From an uncultured Pelagibacteraceae bacterium (GTDB lineage Bacteria; Pseudomonadota; Alphaproteobacteria; Pelagibacterales; Pelagibacteraceae), in assembly GCA_902634485.1 (NCBI GenBank), contig CACPKA010000011.1:1-42622 (forward strand): a stretch of 42,622 nucleotides of DNA. The letters are read 5' to 3'. Position 1 is the first letter of the stretch; the number at the start of each line of letters is the position of its first letter. A program made the position numbers and the translations under genes. The notes under the pieces are model-generated. The model was not told the DNA's origin, made no database searches, and worked only from the letters and a program-made list of their open reading frames with translations. Below are positions 25,320 to 33,785 of the stretch, piece by piece.

Positions 25320-25994
25320 TTATTTTGACAATAAAGTTTTTTTAGCTTTTTCAAATTCCTCTTCAGTCAAAGCCCCAGTATCATATAATTCTTTTAGAGT
25401 TTTTAAATTATCAAGAAGCTCAGTTGCTTCATCTGAAACAGTTTCTGTATTTTGAGTTTTAGTTACTTTTCTTGATTGCTGGAAACTAAAACCAAGTTCA
25501 TTTAATTTGGCAAATATTTTTTGTTCACTCCATCTGCTATTAAATTTAGATTGTTTCCCTCTTCCCGGGTTAATTCCATTATTCCAAGTTATAATTCTTT
25601 CTTTGGCGAAAATTTTACACTCCATGTTATAATATGACTCGCACTCATCACCAAATTTTTCTATGTGTTGTCTACCTCTACACATATCAGCCACGCCAAA
25701 AGTTATAATACCTTGCCTGCTTACGATGTAAATTTCATTATCCCACGTTCTTTCACAACTATTTCCATCAGTTGTCCACCAGTATGAATTGTTACCATCT
25801 TCAGTTACCCAAAAAGTTACCGGTTTATCTCCCATTTTTCCTTTTAGAGTTTTTTTTACGTAATCCGAAAAATTTTTAGCAACTTCATTTGATATTTTTA
25901 AAGGGCCAGATCCATCATAATATGATTTAATCCCAGATTCTGAATTGTTAAAATAAAATATAAATAAAACAGAAAGTAACAAAATTTTTTTCAT
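25320..25994 (-). CDS. Exported protein with C-terminal SHOCT-like module, 224 aa
   Basis: A signal peptide (1-20) leads into an unrecognised domain (20-170) with four Cys (SCERTW, DMCRG, DECES, MECKI) and several Trp. Residues 186-223 form a SHOCT-like module (LKELYDTGALTEEEFEKAKK) almost identical in pattern to the one at the end of the 310-residue protein at 17662-18594. It converges on the LPP20-like gene. The shared layout of signal peptide, Cys-rich domain and SHOCT ties it to the same cluster. Function unknown. Confidence 0.72.
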   Translation of the reverse strand: MKKILLLSVLFIFYFNNSESGIKSYYDGSGPLKISNEVAKNFSDYVKKTLKGKMGDKPVTFWVTEDGNNSYWWTTDGNSCERTWDNEIYIVSRQGIITFGVADMCRGRQHIEKFGDECESYYNMECKIFAKERIITWNNGINPGRGKQSKFNSRWSEQKIFAKLNELGFSFQQSRKVTKTQNTETVSDEATELLDNLKTLKELYDTGALTEEEFEKAKKTLLSK

Positions 25995-26052
25995 AATCTA
26001 AAATCTAACATATTATTTTTTCAACACCAGTATTTAGATAATTAAAGTTTTA

Positions 26053-27087
26053 TTATTTTGAAAATGTATCATTATATTGATTTGATACTCTAACAAAAGT
26101 TGTACATTTGCTTAGTTGTTTTAAAGAAGGTGCACCTACATAAGTGCAGCTACTTCTTACACCCCCAAGTATGTTTAAAATCGTATCCTTTATTTTACCT
26201 CTATAATTTAATCTTACAGTTCTTCCTTCGCTACTTCTATAATCAGCTAATCCACCATAATGTTTTTTGTTAGCTATGTCTGAACTAGATCCATAAAATT
26301 CAATATATTTTTTTCCGTTTGACTTAACTAGTTTTCCTTTACCTTCATCATGACCTGCAAACATTCCACCCAGCATTACAAAATCAGCTCCACCTCCAAA
26401 TGCTTTAGCAATGTCCCCTGGGCATGTACACCCCCCATCAGCAATAATATGTGCACCTAATCCATGAGCAGCATCTGCACATTCAATCACAGCACTTAAT
26501 TGAGGATATCCAACACCAGTTTGAATTCTTGTTGTGCAAACACTTCCTGGTCCTATACCAACTTTTACAATATCTGCACCAGAAAGAATTAACTCTTGTG
26601 TCATATCTGCTGTAACTACATTTCCAGCAATAATAGTTTTAGTTGGGTATTTATCTCGAACTGATTTTAAAAATTTGCTAAAATGCTCTGAGTATCCATT
26701 AGCAACATCAATACATATAGTTTTTATAAAATTAAATTCTTTGAGCACATCATTTAAATTTTCAAAATCTTCTTTTTTAATTCCAACACTTAAAGCCAAG
26801 TGAGGAAATATTTTTTTAATATTTTTACATTTTTTTAATTTTTTAACATCATGTTGCTTGGTTAAGCATGTCATCATTTCAAAATTAGACAAGTTTTCAG
26901 CAATATCTAATTCTCCAACACCATCCATGTTTGCTGCCATTATCGGTATTCCTGACCATTCATTTTTACTGTATTTAAATCTATATGTTCTTTTTAAGTT
27001 TACATCTTTTCGGCTTGATAAAGTGCTTCGCTTAGGTCTAAGCAAAACATCTGAATAGTCTAATTTTATATCTTCTTCAATTCTCAC
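26053..27087 (-). CDS. guaC: GMP reductase
   Basis: 344 residues, IMPDH/GMPR barrel without CBS domains. It begins MRIEEDIKLDYSDVLLRPKR, as in E. coli GuaC, from a GTG start that this N-terminus supports. The catalytic cysteine loop is GIGPGSVCTTRIQTGVGYPQ, followed by IIADGGCTCPGDIAKAFGGG and the FYGSSSD flap. It deaminates GMP reductively to IMP with NADPH, linking guanine to adenine nucleotides. The neighbouring apt on the same strand suggests a purine-salvage unit. Confidence 0.92.
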   Translation of the reverse strand: MRIEEDIKLDYSDVLLRPKRSTLSSRKDVNLKRTYRFKYSKNEWSGIPIMAANMDGVGELDIAENLSNFEMMTCLTKQHDVKKLKKCKNIKKIFPHLALSVGIKKEDFENLNDVLKEFNFIKTICIDVANGYSEHFSKFLKSVRDKYPTKTIIAGNVVTADMTQELILSGADIVKVGIGPGSVCTTRIQTGVGYPQLSAVIECADAAHGLGAHIIADGGCTCPGDIAKAFGGGADFVMLGGMFAGHDEGKGKLVKSNGKKYIEFYGSSSDIANKKHYGGLADYRSSEGRTVRLNYRGKIKDTILNILGGVRSSCTYVGAPSLKQLSKCTTFVRVSNQYNDTFSK

Positions 27088-27160
27088 AACAGAAGGAAGA
27101 TATTAATAATAAACCTAATTTCAATTTAATTAATTGCTTGTGGATAAGTCTAAAAATGGT

Positions 27161-27688
27161 TTAATGACCTGGAAATTCCATAAGGTTTTCAACTTTGTAA
27201 CCATTTTTTAATAAATTATTACAACCATTAAGATCAAATAAGTTTATAACAAAAATAAAACCGGCCACATTTCCTTTGGAAATTTCAATTAATTTTGCTG
27301 CTGCTTCAGCAGTACCGCCAGTAGCTATCAAATCATCTATTAATAAAACTGAGTCATTTTCATTTATAGAATCTTTATGTATTTCCATTGTTGCTTTTCC
27401 ATACTCTAACTCAAATTCAATTGAATGTGTTTCTGAAGGCAATTTATTTTTTTTTCTTAAAAGTATGAAAGGTTTTTTTAATAAATAAGAAACAGCTGAA
27501 GCAAAAACAAAACCTCTCGACTCTATAGCTGCAATTTTATCAAATTCAAATTTTTTGCTTCTTTCAACTATTTCATCAATACATTTGGCAAAAGCTTTTT
27601 CATTTTTGATTAGAGTAGTAATATCTCTAAATAATATACCTTTTTTTGGATAATCTTTTATTGATCTAATATAGTCTTTTAAGTTCAT
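27161..27688 (-). CDS. apt: Adenine phosphoribosyltransferase
   Basis: 175 residues, type I phosphoribosyltransferase fold. MNLKDYIRSIKDYPKKGILF is the typical Apt start, KIAAIESRGFVFA matches the dimer/active-site loop, and the PRPP-binding motif is VLLIDDLIATGGTAEAA. It converts adenine plus PRPP to AMP. This complements the divergent mtnP, whose reaction releases adenine from methylthioadenosine, so apt and mtnP probably work in sequence. Confidence 0.93.
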   Translation of the reverse strand: MNLKDYIRSIKDYPKKGILFRDITTLIKNEKAFAKCIDEIVERSKKFEFDKIAAIESRGFVFASAVSYLLKKPFILLRKKNKLPSETHSIEFELEYGKATMEIHKDSINENDSVLLIDDLIATGGTAEAAAKLIEISKGNVAGFIFVINLFDLNGCNNLLKNGYKVENLMEFPGH

Positions 27689-27730
27689 TTTTATAATTAA
27701 TAATATAAAATCTTAGATATTTTTTTATAT

Positions 27731-28603
27731 ATGACAAACAGTAAATTAGCAATCATAGGTGGTAGCGGTCTCTACGATGTTGAAGAGTTTAAAGAAAGAG
27801 AATTTATTAAACTAAATACACCGTGGGGAAAGCCTTCTGATGATATATTAAAAACAAATTATCATAATAAAGAGGTATTTTTCTTACCAAGACATGGAAG
27901 GGGACATTTCATTTCTCCCACAAAAATTAATTTTAGAGCAAACATAGATGCTTTAAAGCAACTAGGAGTAACAGACATTGTATCTGTTTCTGCTGTTGGA
28001 TCTTTAAAAGAAGATTTACCTCCTGGAAAATTTGTAATAGTTGATCAATTTATAGATAGAACTTTTTCAAGAAATAAAACTTTTTTTGATGATGAAATAG
28101 TAGCTCACGTTTCTATGGCTCATCCCACATCCAATGGGTTAATGAATGCTTGTGAAGAAGCAATAAAAAAAGAAAATATAGAATATCAAAGAGGTGGAAC
28201 TTATGTTGTTATGGAAGGACCACAATTTTCAACCTTAGCAGAGTCTAATTTGTACAGATCATGGAAAGCAGATGTAATTGGCATGACTAATATGCCCGAA
28301 GCTAAATTAGCAAGAGAAGCAGAAATAAGATATGCGTCAGTTTCAATGGTAACTGATTATGATTGTTGGCACCCAGACCATGAAAATGTTGATGTTCAGC
28401 AAGTAATAAAAGTTCTTTTAGGAAATGCGGCCAAAGCAAAAAATATGATTAAAAATTTAATAGAAAATTTTGAAAAACATATAGATCTAAAAGATCCCAC
28501 AAACAATTGTTTAGACGTTGCTATAATTACTGCTCCAGAAAAAAGAACACAAAAAACCAAAGATAAATTAAAAACAGTTGCAGGAAGAGTGTTAAATAAA
28601 TGA
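27731..28603 (+). CDS. mtnP: S-methyl-5'-thioadenosine phosphorylase
   Basis: 290 residues of the PNP/MTAP trimeric family. Visible motifs are IGGSGLYDVEEF (phosphate loop), PRHGRGHFISP, NFRANIDALKQLGV, VSAVGSLKEDLPPGKFVIVD and VVMEGPQFSTLAES (base and methylthioribose site). It cleaves MTA with phosphate to adenine and 5-methylthioribose-1-phosphate. MTA is the by-product of spermidine synthase, encoded 3 kb downstream as speDE. The stop overlaps the mtnA start (ATGA). Confidence 0.9.
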   Translation: MTNSKLAIIGGSGLYDVEEFKEREFIKLNTPWGKPSDDILKTNYHNKEVFFLPRHGRGHFISPTKINFRANIDALKQLGVTDIVSVSAVGSLKEDLPPGKFVIVDQFIDRTFSRNKTFFDDEIVAHVSMAHPTSNGLMNACEEAIKKENIEYQRGGTYVVMEGPQFSTLAESNLYRSWKADVIGMTNMPEAKLAREAEIRYASVSMVTDYDCWHPDHENVDVQQVIKVLLGNAAKAKNMIKNLIENFEKHIDLKDPTNNCLDVAIITAPEKRTQKTKDKLKTVAGRVLNK

Positions 28604-29670
28604 AAATAGAAGGAAAAGAATATCGTACAATCTGGTTTGAAAATAATGTTGTAAAAATTATTGATCAAACAAAACTACCACATCAATTTATAATTAAAGA
28701 TCTTAAAACAGTAAAAGATGCGATTAATTCTATTAAAATAATGGAGGTTAGAGGAGCTCCTTTAATAGGTGCTACCGCTGCTTATGGATTAGTTTTAGCC
28801 ATTATAGAAAATAATGATCAATCTTTTTTAAAAAAATCTGCAGAAGATTTGATTAATTCAAGACCAACCGCAATAAATTTGAAGTGGGCAGTAGATAGAA
28901 TGATAAATAAATTATCAGGTGTTAATAGTGATAAAATTTTAGAAATAGCATTAAATGAAGCAAAAGAAATTTGCGTAGAAGATATTAAATTCTGTGAAAA
29001 TATTGGATTGAATGGTCTTAAAATAATTGAGGAAATTTATAATAAAAAAAAAGATACAGTAAATATTTTAACTCATTGTAATGCTGGTTGGCTTGCAACA
29101 ATTAATTGGGGGACTGCAACTTCTCCAATTTATCATGCACATAAAAAAGGAATACCAGTTCATGTGTGGGCTGACGAAACAAGACCAAGAAATCAAGGTG
29201 CAAATTTAACTTCTTACGAATTAAATGAAGAGAATATACCTAATACTATTATTGCAGATAATACTGGAGGCATATTAATGCAAAGAGGTCAGGTTGATAT
29301 GTGTATTGTTGGGACAGATAGAACGTTAGCTAATGGTGATGTTTGTAATAAAATTGGAACATATTTAAAAGCATTAGCAGCAAAAGATAACAATGTTCCT
29401 TTTTATGTTGCATTACCAAGCTCAACAATTGATTGGAACATTAAAGATTATCAAGATATTCCAATTGAAGAAAGAAATTCAGAGGAATTATCACACATAG
29501 AAGGATTAGATGAAAATAATAATATTAAAAAAATTCAAATTTATCCAAAAAAAAGTAAAGCAATGAATTTAGCTTTTGATGTAACTCCTGCAAAATATGT
29601 TACCGGATTAATTACTGAAAAGGGGATATGTGAAGCATCAGAAATTGGACTAAAGAAATTATTTAAATAA
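28600..29670 (+). CDS. mtnA: Methylthioribose-1-phosphate isomerase
   Basis: 356 residues of the eIF2B-like isomerase family. EVRGAPLIGATAAYGL binds the sugar phosphate, the catalytic Cys lies in ILTHCNAGWLATINWG, the catalytic Asp in CIVGTDRTLANGDVCNKIG, and DETRPRNQGANLTSYEL is diagnostic. It isomerises methylthioribose-1-P to methylthioribulose-1-P. No later classical salvage gene (mtnB, mtnC, mtnD) is in the window; the next gene is instead an aldolase/dehydrogenase fusion on the opposite strand. Confidence 0.92.
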   Translation: MKIEGKEYRTIWFENNVVKIIDQTKLPHQFIIKDLKTVKDAINSIKIMEVRGAPLIGATAAYGLVLAIIENNDQSFLKKSAEDLINSRPTAINLKWAVDRMINKLSGVNSDKILEIALNEAKEICVEDIKFCENIGLNGLKIIEEIYNKKKDTVNILTHCNAGWLATINWGTATSPIYHAHKKGIPVHVWADETRPRNQGANLTSYELNEENIPNTIIADNTGGILMQRGQVDMCIVGTDRTLANGDVCNKIGTYLKALAAKDNNVPFYVALPSSTIDWNIKDYQDIPIEERNSEELSHIEGLDENNNIKKIQIYPKKSKAMNLAFDVTPAKYVTGLITEKGICEASEIGLKKLFK

Positions 29671-29677
29671 AAATAAT

Positions 29678-31711
29678 TTACCTTAAAGAAGCAGCAATAT
29701 TTCCACCATCAACAGTTAAAACTGCTCCAGTTGTTTTCTTTGAAACTGCTAAATGAAAAAATGCTTTAGCAACATCTTCTGCTTTGACTTCGTTTAAAAG
29801 CAAGTTACCTTTCATATATTCATCAGCAGAAACTTCCCTAGCTTTTGCTCTTGATTTAATCATACCATCATTTAACAAACCGCTTCTTATTCTATCTGCA
29901 TTTACTCCATTAGATCTTATTCCAAGTGAACCATAATCAACGGCATATTGTTTGCACAAACTTAATAATGCTGTTTTTGGAAGACCATAGGGGCCAAAAT
30001 TTTTTCCAGGATTTACCGACTGTTTTGAAATATTAAACAATAAACATCCTTGAGTATTTTGTTTTTTCATTATTTTAATAGTTTCAGATGCACAATTTTG
30101 ATGTGAAAAAAAATTATCTTCAAAACTTTCTCTTAAAGTTTGATCATCTACTTCAGCTATTGAACCACCAATTGCAGTTCCGGCATTTGAAATTAGAATA
30201 TCAATCCCACCATATTGCTCAGTAATTATTTTAAAAGCTTTTTTAACACTATTTTTATTTCTTACATCACAATGTAAACAAAGATCTTTAATTTTTGGCT
30301 GCATTTCTTTTACTTTAGTTGCATTGTAATCAAGCAAAACTAATTCAGCTCCATAACTTTTAAAAAGTTTGTAAGTTGCTGATCCAATTGCTCCAAAACC
30401 TCCGGTAATTACAACAACATTTCCTTGAAGAATTTTTTTAGCTTTTTTAATTTTAGCTTGTTCTAATGACCAATATTCAACATCAAATAAATCTTTTTCT
30501 GTAATAAATTTATATTTAGTAGTTTCTTCAACAGAAGAAATTACTCTAGCATTAGTCTCGGTTAAATCTCCTGCAATCTTGGAAGCATTTAAACTGTCAC
30601 CAACACTAAATAATCCTACATTTTGAACCAAAATTACTCTTGGTGAAGTATCAAGCATTGTCTTTTTACCTTTTACTTTTTTTTTATTATTATTGAAATA
30701 TTTAATATATTTTTTTCTATAATCTTGAAAATTTTTCACAGCTAATTTTTTAAAATCCTCAATACTTGAATTTCGCTTTGGAGTAATAACCAATGGAAAA
30801 GGCTTTACTCTAATTACATGATCTGGAGTAGCAGTTCCGATAGATGAATATCTTTTTACTTCTTTACCATTAATAAAATAATTTAAAGTTTTATTAGACC
30901 TATAGTTAAGAATAAATTTTTGATCTTTAGTTTCAGATAATAATCCTCTCAAAATGGGAGCAATTTCGTTTGGTTTAAATTTAGTATTATATTTTTTTAT
31001 TTGCTTAATTTTTTTTCGTTTAATTTTTTTTACAGTCTTCTCAGCAATTGATACGTATTTAATCATTAAATCATAAGACTTCTTAGCATCATTATCAAAA
31101 GTGAAAATTCCATGATTTAAAAGTATTAAACAATTAATTTTTGTATTTTTTGAATAAACTTCATTAATTTTTTGAGCCAAACCAAAGCCTGGCATAACAT
31201 AAGGTACAATACTTACCCTTGGTCCAAAAATTTTTTTGCACAAATCTTTTCCGTTTGACCTATTTGTGATATTCATAATTGCATCTGAATGTGTGTGATC
31301 GACAAACTTAAAAGGCAAAAAAGCGTGTAGAAATGTTTCTACCGAAGGGTTTGGAGATTTTATATCGATTAAATTTCTTTTTTGATAAGCAACCATATCT
31401 TCATCACTTAGGTATTTTTTATTTTTAAGTGATAGCAGAGGTTGTAATTTTACTGCCGGTAAACCTTCAGGTTCAATTTCAGCCATATCCCAGCCACTGC
31501 CTTTAACACATAGAACGTCATATTTTTTCCCATCTATATCTTTAACTGATGTTTTTACAGAGGTATTTCCGCCACCATGTAAAACTAGTTGGCTATTTCT
31601 TCCTAATAGTCTTGTTGTATATACTCGAAGAGCCATATCTTTAGAATGTCCAAGAGCTTTATACTTTTTTATATATTTATTTGCTTCTGAGTTTGACCAG
31701 TTATTTTTCAA
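29678..31711 (-). CDS. Fused class II aldolase and short-chain dehydrogenase, 677 aa
   Basis: N-terminal class II aldolase domain (about 20-230): VLHGGGNTSVK, candidate acid E125, and zinc ligands H139, H141 (FVDHTHSDA) and H200 (LLNHGIFTF). C-terminal SDR domain (about 430-677): TGGFGAIG (436-443), NAG (509-511), S562, Y575 and K579. Such fusions are usually named rhamnulose-1-P aldolase/lactaldehyde dehydrogenase. The position between mtnA and speDE suggests it may instead cleave 5-deoxy- or 5-methylthio-ribulose-1-P to DHAP and an aldehyde that the SDR reduces or oxidises; this is inference. The start is TTG, backed by AAGGAAGG five bases upstream (31717-31724). Confidence 0.82.
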   Translation of the reverse strand: MKNNWSNSEANKYIKKYKALGHSKDMALRVYTTRLLGRNSQLVLHGGGNTSVKTSVKDIDGKKYDVLCVKGSGWDMAEIEPEGLPAVKLQPLLSLKNKKYLSDEDMVAYQKRNLIDIKSPNPSVETFLHAFLPFKFVDHTHSDAIMNITNRSNGKDLCKKIFGPRVSIVPYVMPGFGLAQKINEVYSKNTKINCLILLNHGIFTFDNDAKKSYDLMIKYVSIAEKTVKKIKRKKIKQIKKYNTKFKPNEIAPILRGLLSETKDQKFILNYRSNKTLNYFINGKEVKRYSSIGTATPDHVIRVKPFPLVITPKRNSSIEDFKKLAVKNFQDYRKKYIKYFNNNKKKVKGKKTMLDTSPRVILVQNVGLFSVGDSLNASKIAGDLTETNARVISSVEETTKYKFITEKDLFDVEYWSLEQAKIKKAKKILQGNVVVITGGFGAIGSATYKLFKSYGAELVLLDYNATKVKEMQPKIKDLCLHCDVRNKNSVKKAFKIITEQYGGIDILISNAGTAIGGSIAEVDDQTLRESFEDNFFSHQNCASETIKIMKKQNTQGCLLFNISKQSVNPGKNFGPYGLPKTALLSLCKQYAVDYGSLGIRSNGVNADRIRSGLLNDGMIKSRAKAREVSADEYMKGNLLLNEVKAEDVAKAFFHLAVSKKTTGAVLTVDGGNIAASLR

Positions 31712-31777
31712 AATTACCTTCCTTGTGGATAAAGTTTTACAGTAGTTTTTTATTTGAAAGAAGTAAAAAAATTTGTT

Positions 31778-31808
31778 TAGCTCCTATTAAAGAAGAATCG
31801 AGGAACTA
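31778..31808 (+). promoter_or_regulatory. Possible SD-masking hairpin upstream of speDE
   Basis: TAGCTCCT (31778-31785) can pair with AGGAACTA (31801-31808), with one C-A mismatch and a 15-base loop. The 3' arm contains the purine-rich ribosome-binding sequence (GAGGAAC) a few bases before the ATG at 31812. If formed, it would hide the site and could control translation. This is weak evidence from a single sequence. Confidence 0.3.
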
Positions 31809-31811
31809 AAA

Positions 31812-32855
31812 ATGGTAAAAAAAGTAGGAGAGCATGTTACTCTAGATATAATTGGTACGAAAAAAGAATATGAACCTTCTTTTTTTGAGGCTTTGGTTCA
31901 TAAAATAGCAGACAAAGCAAAAGTTACAGTTTTAAATATAGCAAAGTATAAATTTGAACCACAAGGTTTTACCTTAGTAGCTTTATTAGCTGAAAGTCAC
32001 ATAAGTTTTCATACATACCCAGAAAAAGGAATAATAAGTTTTGATTTTTATACTTGCGGAACAATTGCACCATCAGTTGCTTTAGATGTAATAAAAAAAG
32101 AAATCGAACATAAAAGAATTATTAAAAAAGAAATAAATAGAGATACAATTTCTTTTTATTATGACAACACAAGTACAAAGGGTTTACAAAAAAATTATTT
32201 AGTAAAAGAAGTTCTTGAAGACTTTAAATCAAAAGTGGGACAACATATTGAAATATTAGAATTAGTAGAATATGGAAAATCATTGTTTATAGACGGTGAT
32301 TTGCAAGTTGCTGAGAGTGACGAACATTTATATAGCGGAACATTTGTAAATTCTGCAATGAAATTAAATAAAAGCAAAGATAGAGCAGCAATTATTGGCG
32401 GAGGTGATGGAGGAGTTGCAAGAGAATGTATTGCTAAAGGTTTTGGATTTATTGATTGGTACGAATTAGATCCAGAAGTGGTAGAAGCTTGTAAAAAACA
32501 TATTGGCTCTATAGGCAAAAATGCAACTGAGAAAAATTCTGTCAAATGTGTTTGGGGAGATGCTTTTGAAAGTATCAAAAAAGTTGAGGATGACAGTTAT
32601 GATAAAATATTTATTGATTTAAACGACGATCAGTTCTGTATAGATCTTGCAGCAAAAAATATGAACTCACTTGTAAGAATTCTGAAGCCAGATGGAGTTA
32701 TTACAGCTCAAGTTGGTAGCCAGGACAAAAGACCAAAACAGGTCGAAAATTGGAAGCGTGTATTCAATAAAAACTTTGGAAATGCTACCCTTGATAGAGT
32801 TTATATACCCAGTTTTGATAGTTCTTGGAATTTTTATTCCTCTGTAAATCACTAA
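31812..32855 (+). CDS. Fused S-adenosylmethionine decarboxylase / spermidine synthase, 347 aa
   Basis: Residues 1-115 are a bacterial AdoMet decarboxylase: the processing site is E61/S62 (pyruvoyl Ser) in LLAESHISFHTYPE, with H67 and C82 in FYTCGT. Residues ~120-347 are an aminopropyltransferase: LFIDGDLQVAESDEHLYSG, AdoMet-binding IIGGGDGGVARE (196-201), DWYELDPEV, and IFIDLNDDQ in place of the usual DxxDP. The second half is short for the family (~228 versus ~280). A single polypeptide would make decarboxylated AdoMet and use it to turn putrescine into spermidine, releasing MTA for mtnP. Such SpeD-SpeE fusions are known in scattered bacteria. Confidence 0.9.
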   Translation: MVKKVGEHVTLDIIGTKKEYEPSFFEALVHKIADKAKVTVLNIAKYKFEPQGFTLVALLAESHISFHTYPEKGIISFDFYTCGTIAPSVALDVIKKEIEHKRIIKKEINRDTISFYYDNTSTKGLQKNYLVKEVLEDFKSKVGQHIEILELVEYGKSLFIDGDLQVAESDEHLYSGTFVNSAMKLNKSKDRAAIIGGGDGGVARECIAKGFGFIDWYELDPEVVEACKKHIGSIGKNATEKNSVKCVWGDAFESIKKVEDDSYDKIFIDLNDDQFCIDLAAKNMNSLVRILKPDGVITAQVGSQDKRPKQVENWKRVFNKNFGNATLDRVYIPSFDSSWNFYSSVNH

Positions 32856-32918
32856 TTTATTCTCTTTTTAATTTCTCGTTTTTGTGAAATACTTAACCTA
32901 TATTTTTTGGAGGTAATA

Positions 32919-33770
32919 ATGAATATATTTAAAAAAACTATATTAACTATTTTTGCTTCGTTGCTATTAACTACAAACGTTATAGCAGACAAGGTAAAAA
33001 TAGGAACTGAAGGCGCTTACCCCCCATGGAATTCAAAAGATTCAGCAGGTAATCTTATTGGTTTCGAAGTAGATTTAGCTAATGAACTTTGTAAAATTAT
33101 GGGACACGAGTGCACAATTGTAGAACAAGATTGGGATGGAATGATCCCAGCTTTATTGATGAGAAAGTTTGATGCAATAATGGCTGGTATGTCTATTACT
33201 GCAGAGAGACAAAAAGTAATTACTTTTTCTCAAGGTTATGCAGATGAAGTTGCACAATTAGCTGTAATGAAAGGATCAAGTTTAGAAAGTATGGATACTC
33301 CATCAGGAATAAATCTATCTTTAGGTGGTTCTGATGTTAAAAAGGCTTTGAAAACTTTAACAAGTTCTCTTGCAGGAAAAACTGTTTGTGTTCAAACTGC
33401 AACAATTCACCAAAACTTTTTGGATTCAGGTGATGTGGGAAGTGTAAAAGTTAGAACTTACAAAACACAGGATGAAGTTAACTTAGACTTAACAGCAGGT
33501 AGATGTGATGCAGCTCTTGCAGCAGCAGTTGCTTTTACTGATTATGCAGAAAAATCTGGTGAAGCTGTAGTTTTGGTTGGACCAACTTTTTCAGGTGGTG
33601 CTTTTGGTAATGGTGTAGGAGTTGGTATTAGACAAGGTGGCGATGACGCTATTGGTACAAGAGATGCTAAACTTTTAAAAGACTTCAACAAAGCAATTGA
33701 TAAAGCTAGAAAACAAGGAATTATAAGCAAACTTGCTATTAAACACTTTGGTTTCGACGCTTCTATGTAA
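32919..33770 (+). CDS. Polar amino-acid ABC transporter substrate-binding protein
   Basis: 283 residues from the ATG at 32919, which has a perfect GGAGG (32909-32913) five bases upstream; an in-frame TTG twelve bases earlier would bury that site and is rejected. A signal peptide (1-23, VIA-DK) precedes a family 3 binding protein: VKIGTEGAYPPWNSKD, IGFEVDLANELCKIMG, WDGMIPALLMRKFDAIMAGM and ITAERQKVITFS. The pattern resembles Lys/Arg/Ornithine or octopine binders. Closeness to speDE hints at a basic amino acid or polyamine precursor, but the ligand is not established. Confidence 0.88.
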   Translation: MNIFKKTILTIFASLLLTTNVIADKVKIGTEGAYPPWNSKDSAGNLIGFEVDLANELCKIMGHECTIVEQDWDGMIPALLMRKFDAIMAGMSITAERQKVITFSQGYADEVAQLAVMKGSSLESMDTPSGINLSLGGSDVKKALKTLTSSLAGKTVCVQTATIHQNFLDSGDVGSVKVRTYKTQDEVNLDLTAGRCDAALAAAVAFTDYAEKSGEAVVLVGPTFSGGAFGNGVGVGIRQGGDDAIGTRDAKLLKDFNKAIDKARKQGIISKLAIKHFGFDASM

Positions 33771-33785
33771 AAACTTATATGAAAT

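Noticed and set aside
17482..26050. Genomic island inserted at tRNA-Met
   Set aside because: The protease cluster starts next to the tRNA, but I found no copy of the tRNA 3' end near 25995-26052 and no integrase, so insertion at the tRNA is not supported.
32195..32578. Minus-strand frame opposite speDE
   Set aside because: It is antisense to the conserved AdoMet decarboxylase/spermidine synthase frame and has no recognisable product.
32907..32918. TTG start for the amino-acid binding protein
   Set aside because: It lies within the GGAGG ribosome-binding site that serves the ATG at 32919.
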